This document shows, piece by piece, positions 1 to 7,896 of a stretch of DNA of 64,000 nt. The position numbers were made by a program, and so were the translations under genes. The stretch is from Clostridia bacterium. Its GTDB lineage: Bacteria; Bacillota; Clostridia; TANB77; CAG-508. The notes under the pieces were generated by a model. The model was not told the DNA's origin, did no database searches, and saw nothing but the letters and a program-made list of their open reading frames with translations. Where the stretch lies: NCBI GenBank assembly GCA_900752335.1, contig CAADUZ010000014.1:22115-86114 (forward strand), given 5' to 3'. How positions within the stretch are numbered: the stretch's first letter is position 1; every line of letters begins with the position of its first letter.

Positions 1-542
1 CTTTAAAACTAGTTATGGCAGGTGTAATGCCAATAATCTTTGCATCATCATTCTTAACATTTCCTGCAATGATTATTCAAATGTTTATACCAGACATAGC
101 AGGTCAAACAGGATTTTGGAGTGTAATATATAATTTCTCAATAGCTTCATCTACTTCAAGTGTTGGATGGGGATATACAATAGCTAACGCTCTTGTATAC
201 TTGCTATTAATAGTAGGATTTACATTCTTCTATACATATGCAACATTTAATCCAGCAGAAGTGTCAAGCAATATTAAGAGAAATGGTGGATTCATTCCAG
301 GTATAAGAGCAGGAAAACCAACAACAGATTATTTATCAGCAATAATTGGTAAATTAACTTGGTTTGGTGGACTATATCTAGCAATAATTGCAATACTTCC
401 AATGCTTATGAAATTCATACCAGGAATTAATATAGCATTTGGAGGAACTTCAATATTAATCGTTGTAGGTGTTGCACTAGAAACAATACAACAACTAGAA
501 TCTCAATTAGTAATGAGACATTACAAAGGATTCTTGGAATAG
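1..542 (+). CDS. secY: Preprotein translocase subunit SecY, C-terminal part (5' end outside window)
   Basis: This is the C-terminal ~180 residues of the SecY channel protein, the central pore of the Sec translocase in the cytoplasmic membrane. The codon frame enters at base 3 and reads LKLVMAGVMPIIFASS, the conserved segment following the large cytoplasmic loop. Several hydrophobic segments follow, and the C-terminal tail has the family pattern (EGT.LLI..G..L.T..Q.E..L), ending ESQLVMRHYKGFLE. It stops at 540-542 and is followed, after a hairpin repeat, by adk, the usual spc-operon order. The N-terminal half lies upstream of the window, so the internal ATG at 15 is not the start. Confidence 0.96.
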   Translation, partial: LKLVMAGVMPIIFASSFLTFPAMIIQMFIPDIAGQTGFWSVIYNFSIASSTSSVGWGYTIANALVYLLLIVGFTFFYTYATFNPAEVSSNIKRNGGFIPGIRAGKPTTDYLSAIIGKLTWFGGLYLAIIAILPMLMKFIPGINIAFGGTSILIVVGVALETIQQLESQLVMRHYKGFLE

Positions 543-562
543 AATATAAAGAAAATAAGCTA

Positions 563-628
563 GTTCCATATACATGTTGTACATTTTAATATAAATCGAT
601 AAAATGTACAGCATGTAAAGACATGGAA
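563..628. repeat. Imperfect palindrome, GTTCCAT-ended hairpin repeat, copy C
   Basis: Between secY and adk, 572-588 pairs with 600-616 over 17 positions with a single G-U-compatible mismatch, and 563-569 (gttccat) pairs with 622-628 (atggaac). The ends resemble those of the elements at 19621-19683 and 23478-23550: in reverse orientation it reads cgttccat at one end and tggaactag at the other. It has no T-tract, so it is more likely a mobile or repetitive hairpin than a terminator. Confidence 0.7.
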
Positions 629-701
629 CGAGTTTATGTGTTTACCAATATTAAAAATATATAACAAAATTAAGTTAATGAAATTAGGAGTTGTGATTAC
701 A

Positions 702-1364
702 ATGTACATAGTAATGCTAGGTGCACCGGGGACTGGAAAAGGAACGATAGGTAAAATATTATCAAATGATTTGGGATTAACTCATGTTTCAACAGGAGAT
801 ATATTTAGAGATCAGATAAGTAGAAAAACAGAACTTGGAAAAAAGATACAAAGCTATATGGAAAGTGGGGCTTTAGTCCCAGATGACGTAGTTATTGAAA
901 CTATAAAAACAAGATTATTGGAACCAGATGTTGAAAATGGTGCAATTCTTGATGGATTTCCTAGAACGGCTGCTCAGGCAGAGGCTTTAAAGAACTTTCT
1001 AAAGGAAAACAAGCCACATGCTAAAAGAGTAGCAATAGAACTAGACGTTCCAGATGACGAAATAATAAGAAGAGTTGTAAACAGATTAATTTGTTCGAAT
1101 AAATCTTGTGGTGCAATATATAATAAAGAAACAAAACCACCAAAAAAAGAAGGAATATGCGATATATGTGGTGGTGAGCTAAAAAGAAGAAAGGACGACA
1201 ATAAAGAAACAGTCACAAAAAGATTAGAAATTTATCGTCAAAATTCTAAAGATTTAGTAGATTTTTATAGGAAAAATAATGCACTATATTCAATTTATCC
1301 AAAAGAAGTTGATATTGCAGTAAAGAGTATAAAAGATTTTTTAGAGGAATATAAAAGGAAGTAA
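702..1364 (+). CDS. adk: Adenylate kinase, zinc-type LID
   Basis: Adenylate kinase (220 aa) interconverts ATP + AMP and 2 ADP in the cytosol. The P-loop GAPGTGKGT is at residues 7-15, the AMP-binding DGFPRT motif is at 84-89, and the LID carries a four-cysteine zinc site (C131-x4-C136 and C153-x2-C156) typical of Gram-positive enzymes. I chose ATG 702 because an aggag ribosome binding site lies at 686-690 and because the family starts directly with MYIVMLGAPG. The open frame extends upstream to 636, but that extension has no homology character. It sits in spc-operon order between secY and map. Confidence 0.97.
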   Translation: MYIVMLGAPGTGKGTIGKILSNDLGLTHVSTGDIFRDQISRKTELGKKIQSYMESGALVPDDVVIETIKTRLLEPDVENGAILDGFPRTAAQAEALKNFLKENKPHAKRVAIELDVPDDEIIRRVVNRLICSNKSCGAIYNKETKPPKKEGICDICGGELKRRKDDNKETVTKRLEIYRQNSKDLVDFYRKNNALYSIYPKEVDIAVKSIKDFLEEYKRK

Positions 1365-1394
1365 TAGTGTGAAAAACTAGTTTTCCACACTATT
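1363..1394 (+). other. adk-map intergenic hairpin
   Basis: An inverted repeat beginning at the adk stop pairs 'agtgtg-aaaact' with 'agttttccacact' (one bulge). It has no following T-run, so termination is unlikely. It may be a processing or stabilising hairpin between adk and map. Confidence 0.5.
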
Positions 1395-1443
1395 TGGACG
1401 ATTTATATAAGGTTTAGATTAGCTCGAATGGAGGTTAAAAAGT

Positions 1444-2214
1444 GTGGTTACTATCAAATCAGAGAAAGAAATAAAATTAATGAGAGAAGCTTGTAGAGTA
1501 ACTGGACTTGTATATAAAGAAATAGAAAAAGTTATAAGACCAGGAATGTCTACTATGGAATTAGATAAATTTGCTGAAAAAGTAATCAAAGAAAATGGAG
1601 GTATTCCAGCACAAAAAGGATATCCAAGTGATATGAAAGGTGTGCCTCCATTTCCTGCAACCTTATGTATATCTATAAATGACGAGGTTATACATGGCAT
1701 ACCATCTCATAAAAAAATAATTAGAGATGGGGACGTAGTTAGTATAGATTTAGTTGTATACAAAGATGGATTTAATGGAGATGCAGCAAGAACATTTATA
1801 GTTGGAAAAGGTTCTGAAGAAGCAAAAAGACTAGTAGATATAACTAAAAAAGCTTTTCTTGAAGGAATAAAATATGCAGTCAAAGGCAATAGAATAGGAG
1901 ATATATCTCATGCCATAGGCGAATTTGTAGAAAAAAATGGTTATAATGTAGTAAGAGAATTCCAAGGACATGGAATAGGAAGAGAAATGCATGAAGATCC
2001 AGGCATTCCAAACTATGGCAAACCTGGCAGAGGAATAAGACTAGAACCAGGAATGACACTCGCAGTAGAGCCAATGGTTATAGCAGGTGCTAGAGATATA
2101 TATCAGGATTATGATGGATGGACAATCCTTACACAAGATGGAAGCTTATCAGCACATTATGAAAATACAATTTTAATTACAGAAAAAGAGCCAGAAGTCT
2201 TGACATTAGTTTAA
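1444..2214 (+). CDS. map: Methionine aminopeptidase, type I
   Basis: Type Ia methionine aminopeptidase (256 aa) removes the initiator methionine from nascent proteins and needs two divalent metals. The metal ligands are visible as D102 (SIDLVVY), D113 (GDAARTF), H176 (GHGIGR), E209 (AVEPM) and E240 (YENT). The substrate histidine is H84 (VIHGIPS). The start is GTG 1444, supported by a gaggt site at 1431-1435. No N-terminal SH3 or zinc extension is present. It follows adk, as in most Firmicutes spc operons. Confidence 0.97.
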   Translation: MVTIKSEKEIKLMREACRVTGLVYKEIEKVIRPGMSTMELDKFAEKVIKENGGIPAQKGYPSDMKGVPPFPATLCISINDEVIHGIPSHKKIIRDGDVVSIDLVVYKDGFNGDAARTFIVGKGSEEAKRLVDITKKAFLEGIKYAVKGNRIGDISHAIGEFVEKNGYNVVREFQGHGIGREMHEDPGIPNYGKPGRGIRLEPGMTLAVEPMVIAGARDIYQDYDGWTILTQDGSLSAHYENTILITEKEPEVLTLV

Positions 2215-2228
2215 TTTTGTTATATACT
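2200..2228 (+). promoter_or_regulatory. Sigma-A-type promoter inside the 3' end of map
   Basis: TTGACA at 2200-2205 and TATACT at 2223-2228 are separated by exactly 17 bp. The -35 box lies inside the last codons of map. It would give infA-rpmJ and the alpha operon their own transcription start. Confidence 0.65.
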
Positions 2229-2288
2229 ATACAGGTATTTATTGTAAAATAGTATAATTGACTAAAAAAGAAAAAACGGAGGGGAAAT

Positions 2289-2507
2289 ATGTCAAAAGAG
2301 GATGTTATAGAAGTAGAAGGAACAGTTGTTGAAACTTTACCTAATACTACATTTAAAGTAGAACTTGAAAATGGACATCAAATATTAGCTCATATTTCAG
2401 GAAAATTAAGAATGAATTACATAAAAATTCTTCCTGGAGATAAAGTTAAAGTAGAACTTTCTCCATATGATTTAAATCGTGGAAGAATAACATGGAGAGC
2501 TAAATAA
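2289..2507 (+). CDS. infA: Translation initiation factor IF-1
   Basis: IF-1 (72 aa) is an S1-like OB-fold protein that binds the 30S A site during initiation. The sequence shows the family pattern: N-terminal SKEDVIEVEGTVVETLPN, central HISGKLRMNYIKILPGDKV, and a C-terminal DLNRGRITWR. Full length for the family. A strong cggagggg site precedes ATG 2289. It is followed by rpmJ, the standard order. Confidence 0.98.
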   Translation: MSKEDVIEVEGTVVETLPNTTFKVELENGHQILAHISGKLRMNYIKILPGDKVKVELSPYDLNRGRITWRAK

Positions 2508-2561
2508 AAATAGATTAACCCAAAAACATATATATAAATTCTAAAATAGTGAGGTGTAAAA

Positions 2562-2675
2562 ATGAAAGTAAGACCATCAGTAAAACCAATATGCGAAAAG
2601 TGCAAAGTAATAAAAAGAAAAGGTGTAATTAGAGTTATTTGTGAAAACCCTAAACACAAACAAAGACAAGGATAG
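2562..2675 (+). CDS. rpmJ: 50S ribosomal protein L36
   Basis: A 37-residue protein with all L36 hallmarks: it begins MKVRPSVKPICEKC and ends with NPKHKQRQG. It is the zinc-ribbon form, with ligands C11, C14, C27 and H32. A gaggtg site at 2551-2556 precedes the ATG. It sits between infA and rpsM as usual. Confidence 0.98.
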   Translation: MKVRPSVKPICEKCKVIKRKGVIRVICENPKHKQRQG

Positions 2676-2699
2676 TAATAAATTATCAAAATTGTTAAT

Positions 2700-2842
2700 A
2701 ACACAAATTAGATTGCGGCTGTAACTGTTAGAAAATTAATCTAACAGTTATATATCGAATTTGTGTTTAATATATTGTTTGAAAACGTATTAAAGACTGG
2801 TTTAGCATACCAGTGCATTTCACCTTTAATAAAGTCCAAACA
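2700..2842 (+). promoter_or_regulatory. Structured leader upstream of rpsM
   Basis: The 219-bp gap between rpmJ and rpsM contains two nested stem systems. First, 2700-2709 pairs perfectly with 2758-2767 and encloses a perfect 11-bp hairpin (2722-2732 with 2740-2750). Second, 2776-2781 pairs with 2837-2842, 2789-2795 with 2824-2830, and 2796-2801 with 2809-2814. Every stem is perfect. Its position, just ahead of the S13-S11-S4 genes, fits an autoregulatory ribosomal-protein leader, because S4 is the known regulator of alpha operons. The ligand is inference. Confidence 0.6.
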
Positions 2843-2894
2843 AAAAAATAAATTAAAACAATAAAAGAAAACAAAGTGGAGGTGCTAAAAAATT

Positions 2895-3263
2895 ATGGCT
2901 CGTTTAGCAGGAGTTGATTTACCTAGAGAAAAAAGAGTTGAGATTGGATTAACATATATTTATGGTATAGGTTTGACAAGCTCACAAAAAATATTAAAAG
3001 CAGCAGACGTAAACCCAGATATAAGAGTTAAAGATTTAACTGATGACCAAGTAGCAGCAATAAGAAAAGCTATGGAAGGTTATAAAGTAGAAGGTGATTT
3101 ACGTAGAGAAGTTGCTTTAAATATTAAAAGACTTACAGAAATAGGATGCTATAGAGGATTAAGACATAGAAGAGGTTTACCTGTTAGAGGACAAAGAACA
3201 AAAACTAATGCTCGTACAAGAAAAGGTCCTAGAAAGTTAGTTAGCAAGAGCAAAAAAGCTTAA
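2895..3263 (+). CDS. rpsM: 30S ribosomal protein S13
   Basis: S13 (122 aa) forms part of the 30S head and contacts tRNA and the intersubunit bridges. It begins MARLAGVDLPREKRVEIGLT, has the helix-two-turn-helix YIYGIG segment, and a basic C-terminus with GLRHRRGLPVRGQRTKTNARTR (the last part counted as two runs: RGLPVRGQRT and KTNARTRKGP). Full length. The start is ATG 2895 with a ggaggtg site. First gene of the alpha operon proper. Confidence 0.98.
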   Translation: MARLAGVDLPREKRVEIGLTYIYGIGLTSSQKILKAADVNPDIRVKDLTDDQVAAIRKAMEGYKVEGDLRREVALNIKRLTEIGCYRGLRHRRGLPVRGQRTKTNARTRKGPRKLVSKSKKA

Positions 3264-3352
3264 CTAAACTGTAGTTTAGAAAGAAAATAAAAAAATAATA
3301 AAAACAAATGAGAGCATAATAACAATTAGTTCAAAAAGGAGGAAAAACTAAA

Positions 3353-3748
3353 ATGGCTAAAAATGTAACAAAAAAAGTAACTAGAAGAAGAGACAGAAAA
3401 AATATCGAAAAAGGTATGGCTCATATTCATTCTAGTTTTAATAATACAATAGTTACAATAAGCGACACTCAAGGTAATGTATTATCTTGGGCAAGTGCCG
3501 GAGAACTTGGATTTAAAGGTTCAAGAAAGAGCACACCATTTGCAGCTGGAGAAGCAGCAGAAACAGCAGCAAAAGCAGCAATGGAACATGGACTAAAATC
3601 AGTAGAAGTTTATGTTAAAGGCCCAGGTTCTGGACGTGAAGCAGCAATTAGGTCATTACAATCAGCAGGATTAGAAATTAGTAGTATTAAGGACGTAACT
3701 CCAATACCACATAATGGTTGTAGACCACCAAAAAGAAGAAGAGTTTAA
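3353..3748 (+). CDS. rpsK: 30S ribosomal protein S11
   Basis: S11 (131 aa) is a 30S platform protein. The family signatures are present: GMAHIHSSFNNTIVTI, a central LGFKGSRKSTPFAA and the C-terminal VTPIPHNGCRPPKRRRV. Full length, ATG 3353 with an aaaggagg site. It lies 89 bp after rpsM and 31 bp before rpsD, as in other Firmicutes alpha operons. Confidence 0.98.
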   Translation: MAKNVTKKVTRRRDRKNIEKGMAHIHSSFNNTIVTISDTQGNVLSWASAGELGFKGSRKSTPFAAGEAAETAAKAAMEHGLKSVEVYVKGPGSGREAAIRSLQSAGLEISSIKDVTPIPHNGCRPPKRRRV

Positions 3749-3779
3749 TAAAAAATAAATAGGAAGGTGAAAATTAAAA

Positions 3780-4406
3780 ATGGCAAGATATAAAGATGAA
3801 CAATGCCGTATTTGCCGTAGAGAAGGACAAAAATTGTTTTTAAAAGGTTCAAGATGCTATACAGATAAATGCAGCATATCAAGAAGAAATTATGCACCAG
3901 GACAAAATGGCCAAAAGAAGAAAAAACTTTCTGAATATGGTACTCAATTAAGAGAAAAGCAAAAAACTAAAGCTTACTATGGTGTAAGTGAAAAACAATT
4001 TAGAAAATACTTTGAAATGGCTTTAACAGAAAAAGGCATTACAGGTGAAGTATTACTTCAAATATTAGAAAGTAGATTAGATAATGTAGTATATAGACTA
4101 GGATTTGGAAGCTCAAGAGCACAAGCAAGAATGCTTATAACACATGGTGCTTTTGAAGTAAATGGACATAAAGTAGATATACCATCATATTTAGTAAAAG
4201 CAGGAGATATAATCTCTGTAAGAGAAATAAGAAAAGATAATGGAGCTATAAAAGCTAATGTAGAAGAAAACATAGCAAGACCAGTTCCAGCATGGCTTGA
4301 AAAAGATGCAGAAAAATTAAGTGGTAAAGTTGTTAGATTAGCAGAAAGAGAAGAAGTAGATCTACCAGTAGAAGAGCACTTAATAGTAGAGCTTTACTCT
4401 AAATAA
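3780..4406 (+). CDS. rpsD: 30S ribosomal protein S4, zinc-binding form
   Basis: S4 (208 aa) is a primary 16S rRNA binder and in many bacteria the translational repressor of the alpha operon. The N-terminus keeps a zinc knot (C9-x2-C12 and C26-x4-C31). An S4 RNA-binding domain follows around residues 95-155 (SRLDNVVYRLGFGSSRAQAR). Full length. In Bacillus rpsD is elsewhere in the genome, but here it is inside the operon, between rpsK and rpoA, as in Clostridia. Confidence 0.98.
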   Translation: MARYKDEQCRICRREGQKLFLKGSRCYTDKCSISRRNYAPGQNGQKKKKLSEYGTQLREKQKTKAYYGVSEKQFRKYFEMALTEKGITGEVLLQILESRLDNVVYRLGFGSSRAQARMLITHGAFEVNGHKVDIPSYLVKAGDIISVREIRKDNGAIKANVEENIARPVPAWLEKDAEKLSGKVVRLAEREEVDLPVEEHLIVELYSK

Positions 4407-4410
4407 TAGC

Positions 4411-4518
4411 TAGAAGTTAGATTAATAAAATTTAGAAATTAAAGTAGAATTTCTAAAATTAAATAAAAGATGAAGTAGGGTAAAAGTTAAAAAATTAACT
4501 ACCAACCTCTAACTTCTA
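4411..4518 (+). promoter_or_regulatory. Three-way-junction leader between rpsD and rpoA
   Basis: An outer perfect 11-bp stem (4411-4421 with 4508-4518) encloses a perfect 10-bp hairpin (4431-4440 with 4449-4458) and a second 6-bp hairpin (4485-4490 with 4495-4500). The rpoA ribosome binding site follows about 8 bases after the outer stem. No long T-tract follows. It could regulate rpoA translation or mark an mRNA processing point, but the function is unknown. Confidence 0.55.
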
Positions 4519-4537
4519 AAAAAATTAGGAGGTAAAA

Positions 4538-5485
4538 ATGATAGAATTTGAAAGACCAAATATCAAATGTTTGGAAATTGACAATGATAGTAATTACTCA
4601 AAATTTGTATGTGAACCATTAGAAAGAGGATATGGAATAACAATCGGAAATTCATTAAGAAGAATATTACTATCTTCACTTCCTGGAAGCGCTATTACAA
4701 GTGTAAAGATAGAGGGTGTTTTACATGAGTTTTCTACAATACCAAATGTAGTAGAAGACGTTCCAGAGATAATTATTAATCTAAAAAATGTTAGATTAAA
4801 ATTAGACAAAAACGAAGAAAAAACATTAAGAATAGACGTTAAAGAACCTGGAGAAGTAAAAGCAGGAGATATCATTACAGATGGAACAGTAGAAATATTA
4901 AATCCAGATTTACATATAGCAACAGTTTCAGAAGGTGGAACACTAAAGATGGAACTAACAGCTGATATGGGTAGAGGATATAATAACGCTGAAAAGAACA
5001 AAAAACCAGATCAAGCAATAGGCGTATTACCAATAGACTCAATCTATACACCAGTAAAAAAAGTAAATTATTCTGTTGAAAATACAAGAGTTGGACAAAG
5101 AGTAGACTATGATAAACTTACAATAGAAGTATGGACAGATGGAAGTCTAAAACCATATGAAGCATTAAGTTTAGCAGCTAAAGTTATGACAGGTCATCTT
5201 GAATTATTCATAGACTTATCAGAAACAGCAAAAAATACTCAAGTAATGATTGAAAAAGAAGAAAATAAGAAAGAAAGAGTATTAGAAATGTCTATAGAAG
5301 ACCTTGAACTATCAGTAAGGTCATTCAACTGTTTAAAAAGAGCTGGAATATCAACTGTAGAAGATTTAACAAATAAATCAGAAGCAGATATGATGAAGGT
5401 AAGAAATTTAGGAAAGAAATCTTTAGATGAAGTAACAAATAAACTTCATGCATTAGGATTAGACTTCAGAAAAGATGAAGAATAA
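4538..5485 (+). CDS. rpoA: DNA-directed RNA polymerase subunit alpha
   Basis: The alpha subunit (315 aa) dimerises to nucleate RNA polymerase assembly. The N-terminal domain shows YGITIGNSLRRILLSSLPG and VEDVPEI. The C-terminal domain (about 245-315) carries LELSVRSFNCLKRAGI and VRNLGKKSLDEV, which bind DNA UP elements and regulators. Full length, ATG 4538 with a ttaggaggt site. Followed by rplQ. Confidence 0.98.
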   Translation: MIEFERPNIKCLEIDNDSNYSKFVCEPLERGYGITIGNSLRRILLSSLPGSAITSVKIEGVLHEFSTIPNVVEDVPEIIINLKNVRLKLDKNEEKTLRIDVKEPGEVKAGDIITDGTVEILNPDLHIATVSEGGTLKMELTADMGRGYNNAEKNKKPDQAIGVLPIDSIYTPVKKVNYSVENTRVGQRVDYDKLTIEVWTDGSLKPYEALSLAAKVMTGHLELFIDLSETAKNTQVMIEKEENKKERVLEMSIEDLELSVRSFNCLKRAGISTVEDLTNKSEADMMKVRNLGKKSLDEVTNKLHALGLDFRKDEE

Positions 5486-5539
5486 GAGATTTTCTAAATA
5501 AAATAATGAGAAAGTATCATAAAGAGGAGGGAAAAAACC

Positions 5540-6064
5540 GTGGCAACTAATAGAAAATTAGGCAGAACAACAGATATTAGATTAGCAATGCTTAAAACTC
5601 TAACTACTGATTTAATTCTACATGGAAAAATAGAAACAACAGAAGCTAGAGCAAAAGAAGTAAAAGCTATAGCTGACAGCTTAATTTCTTTAGCTATGAA
5701 AGAAAAAGACAACTTTGAAACAGTAGACGTAAAAGTTTCAAAAGCAAAACTTGATAGCAAAGGAAATAAAGTAACAGAGTTAGTAAAAAGTAAAAATGGT
5801 AAAGAATACCTAAAAGTAGTTAAAGAAACAACTACAGAAAAAAGACAAAAAGATATGCCATCAAGATTAAATGCAAGAAGAAAAATGATGACAAAACTAA
5901 ATAAAGTAAAAGACGAAAATGGAAAAAATATAGACTTAACTGCAAAACTATTTAACGAAATAGCACCTAAATATGAAGGAAGAGTTGGAGGATATACACG
6001 TATCCTTAAACTTGGACAAAGAAGAGGAGATGCAGCAGAAGTAGTTATATTACAATTAGTTTAA
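5540..6064 (+). CDS. rplQ: 50S ribosomal protein L17 with an internal insertion
   Basis: L17 (174 aa) lines the 50S peptide exit region. The conserved N-terminus (RKLGRTTDIRLAMLKTLTTD) and C-terminus (VGGYTRILKLGQRRGDAAEV) are intact. The protein is about 55 residues longer than the usual ~115-120. The extra sequence lies at roughly 58-110, a lysine-rich insert around VKVSKAKLDSKGNKVTELVK. The start is GTG 5540 with a strong gaggaggg site. Last gene of the alpha operon, with a terminator 20 bp after its stop. Confidence 0.96.
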   Translation: MATNRKLGRTTDIRLAMLKTLTTDLILHGKIETTEARAKEVKAIADSLISLAMKEKDNFETVDVKVSKAKLDSKGNKVTELVKSKNGKEYLKVVKETTTEKRQKDMPSRLNARRKMMTKLNKVKDENGKNIDLTAKLFNEIAPKYEGRVGGYTRILKLGQRRGDAAEVVILQLV

Positions 6065-6082
6065 AAAATAAGATGAATGAAG

Positions 6083-6115
6083 AAAAAATGCTACCATATA
6101 AGGTAGTATTTTTTT
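6083..6115 (+). terminator. Alpha operon terminator
   Basis: The stem atgctacc/ggtagtat with a 6-nt loop is preceded by an A-run and followed by seven T's, right after rplQ. This is a standard intrinsic terminator. Confidence 0.9.
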
Positions 6116-6119
6116 GTCA

Positions 6120-6165
6120 CCCGTGGTGCCTGTCACGAAATGTGACATTTTACAAAAAAATGTCG
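6120..6165. repeat. GTGACAGGCACC-type hairpin repeat (inverted copy)
   Basis: The 12-mer ggtgcctgtcac at 6125-6136 is the exact reverse complement of gtgacaggcacc at 44687-44698. In both places it sits beside a gtgacat/atgtcac-type hairpin in an intergenic region, which marks a dispersed REP-like element. Confidence 0.6.
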
Positions 6166-6186
6166 AATTATGTAAATGAAAAGTTC

Positions 6187-6215
6187 TTGCTATATTCTTA
6201 AAAATATGATATAAA
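6187..6215 (+). promoter_or_regulatory. Candidate promoter in the 345-bp gap before the Rpn-like gene
   Basis: TTGCTA (6187-6192) and TATAAA (6210-6215) are 17 bp apart, with an extended -10 TG at 6207-6208. The gap 6065-6409 otherwise holds the alpha terminator, the REP-like repeat and AT-rich sequence with no ORF that I can support. The leader to the next gene would be about 190 nt. A short hairpin (agcct/aggct, 6382-6405) brackets that gene's ribosome binding site. Confidence 0.5.
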
Positions 6216-6409
6216 TTTAAAGGTAATTTAGTAAAACAAAAATCTTAATTATTTTGTTCAATTTGATTTTTTTCATATATTTATTTTTATTTTTAATTAT
6301 CTTACAAAATTATTATCTAGATATATTAATATTCTTACTTAAAACATTATTCCGTTATATAAATATATAGAAAATCTAAAGAGCCTAAATTACAGAAGGG
6401 AGGCTTTTT

Positions 6410-7366
6410 ATGAGCTATGAATATGAAAATGAACGAACAAAAGAGAAAAACAAATTATTATCGCCAAAGCTAGACGTGGTTTTTCAAATATTATTTGGAG
6501 AAGTAGGTAGTGAAAATATAACTAAAGATTTATTAAATACAATATTAGATGAAAAGGTAGAAAAAGTTGAACTTAATGAGAATATTGTATTGAGAAAAGA
6601 ATCACTAGGCGAAAAAATGGGAATTGTAGACGTATTGGCAAAAGTAAATGGAAAGGAATATTGCAATATAGAAATGCAAGTTGCAAGACAGAAGGACATA
6701 ATAGAAAGGGCATTATACTATTGGGCAAGGATATATACGAGAGGAATAAAAGAAGGAAGCAGCTATAATAAATTAAAAAGAACAATTATGGTATTAATAG
6801 CTGATTTTGAGTTAGAAAATTTGCATGATTTCGGCTTTCATACTAAATGGGTTTTAGGAAATGAAGAAACTGGTAATGTATTGACAGATGTTTTGGAATT
6901 ACATATAATAGAAATACCAAAAATGTATAAAGTAAAAGCAAGAGATAAAGATATAAAATTAATAGAATGGTTGCATTTTTTGGAAAATCCAGAAAGTAAA
7001 GAGGTATCAAGTTATATGGAAAAAAATAATAGTATGAAAAATGCAAAAGAAAAGCTAAATGTTATGAGTGAAGATGATAGAATAAAAAGACTAGCTGAAT
7101 TGAGAGAAAAAGCTATTTTAGATGAAAAGGAAGCAGCTTATACAGGATATTGTGAAGGCTTAAACAAAGGACTAGAAGATGGAAGAAAGAAAGGTTTACA
7201 AGAGGGAAAAAGTGAAGGAAGAAAGGAAGGAAGAAAAGAAGGCATTAAAGAAGGAATAAAAGAAGGTGTAAGGACCACTGCAAGAAACATGAAAAAAGAA
7301 GGAATTGATATAGAAACAATTATGAATGTAACTAGTTTATCAAAAGAAGAAATAGAAGAACTATAA
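6410..7366 (+). CDS. Rpn family recombination-promoting nuclease / PD-(D/E)XK transposase-like protein
   Basis: This 318-aa protein belongs to the PDDEXK Rpn/transposase_31 group. It starts with the family motif LLSPKLDVVFQILFGE and continues with GIVDVLAKVNGKEYCNIEMQ (residues ~65-85), which supplies the D...E-x-Q nuclease core. A segment on residue packing (ERALYYWARIYTRGI) follows. The C-terminus is a charged low-complexity tail of alternating EG/KEG units (~250-285), common in this family. Rpn proteins promote RecA-independent DNA transfer in E. coli, and in Clostridia they occur in many copies. It is monocistronic, flanked by a REP-like repeat, which fits mobility. Function in this organism is inferred. 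Confidence 0.88.
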   Translation: MSYEYENERTKEKNKLLSPKLDVVFQILFGEVGSENITKDLLNTILDEKVEKVELNENIVLRKESLGEKMGIVDVLAKVNGKEYCNIEMQVARQKDIIERALYYWARIYTRGIKEGSSYNKLKRTIMVLIADFELENLHDFGFHTKWVLGNEETGNVLTDVLELHIIEIPKMYKVKARDKDIKLIEWLHFLENPESKEVSSYMEKNNSMKNAKEKLNVMSEDDRIKRLAELREKAILDEKEAAYTGYCEGLNKGLEDGRKKGLQEGKSEGRKEGRKEGIKEGIKEGVRTTARNMKKEGIDIETIMNVTSLSKEEIEEL

Positions 7367-7463
7367 AAATAAAGCATTATATATACAATCACTAAAATAA
7401 ATATACAACATAAAATATATAAAACTATATATATTTTATTGCAAAAATAGTGGAGGTATAATA

Positions 7464-7820
7464 ATGCTTGATTTTATATTAAATGGAATATTATGGACGC
7501 TTGCTTTATATGGACTTTTTGAAATAATCAAAACCATTATATATATTTGTACATACACCAATTTAAAATCAGATGGTATATATGTAATTATAGCAGCAAA
7601 AAATCAAGAGAATAAAATAGAAGGTTTCTTACGTACGATATTGTTTAGAATAATGTATGGAAAGGAAGAATGTGTAAAGGACGTAATTGTGACAGACCTA
7701 AATTCAACAGATGATACAATGAAAATATTAAATAAATTAAGCAAAGACTATGAAGAAATTAAAGTGGTTAATTGGAAAGAATGTAAAGAGGTAATAGATA
7801 GCATTAAAGAAGCAAGTTGA
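7464..7820 (+). CDS. Small membrane-anchored protein with a glycosyltransferase-2-like core
   Basis: This 118-aa protein has one N-terminal hydrophobic helix (~5-30, ILNGILWTLALYGLFEIIKT), followed by a soluble domain that resembles the first half of a GT-A Rossmann-like fold: GIYVIIAAKNQENKIEGFLR, then DVIVTDLNSTDDTMKIL. It is much shorter than active GT2 enzymes and lacks the rest of the catalytic region, so I do not assign an activity. It has a clear ggaggt site before ATG 7464 and lies directly upstream of the recD2 promoter. Confidence 0.6.
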   Translation: MLDFILNGILWTLALYGLFEIIKTIIYICTYTNLKSDGIYVIIAAKNQENKIEGFLRTILFRIMYGKEECVKDVIVTDLNSTDDTMKILNKLSKDYEEIKVVNWKECKEVIDSIKEAS

Positions 7821-7833
7821 AATATACATTTTA

Positions 7834-7862
7834 TTGTAAATATTTCCTGTATATGATATAAT
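7834..7862 (+). promoter_or_regulatory. recD2 promoter
   Basis: TTGTAA (7834-7839) and TATAAT (7857-7862) are 17 bp apart, with an extended TG at 7854-7855. It overlaps the ATG at 7861, which rules that ATG out as the translation start. Confidence 0.75.
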
Positions 7863-7896
7863 GCAAAATATAAATTATCAAAAAGAGGTTGGGCGT

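Noticed and set aside
7861..7896. ATG 7861 as recD2 start
   Set aside because: It lies inside the TATAAT -10 box; TTG 7897 has a proper ribosome binding site.
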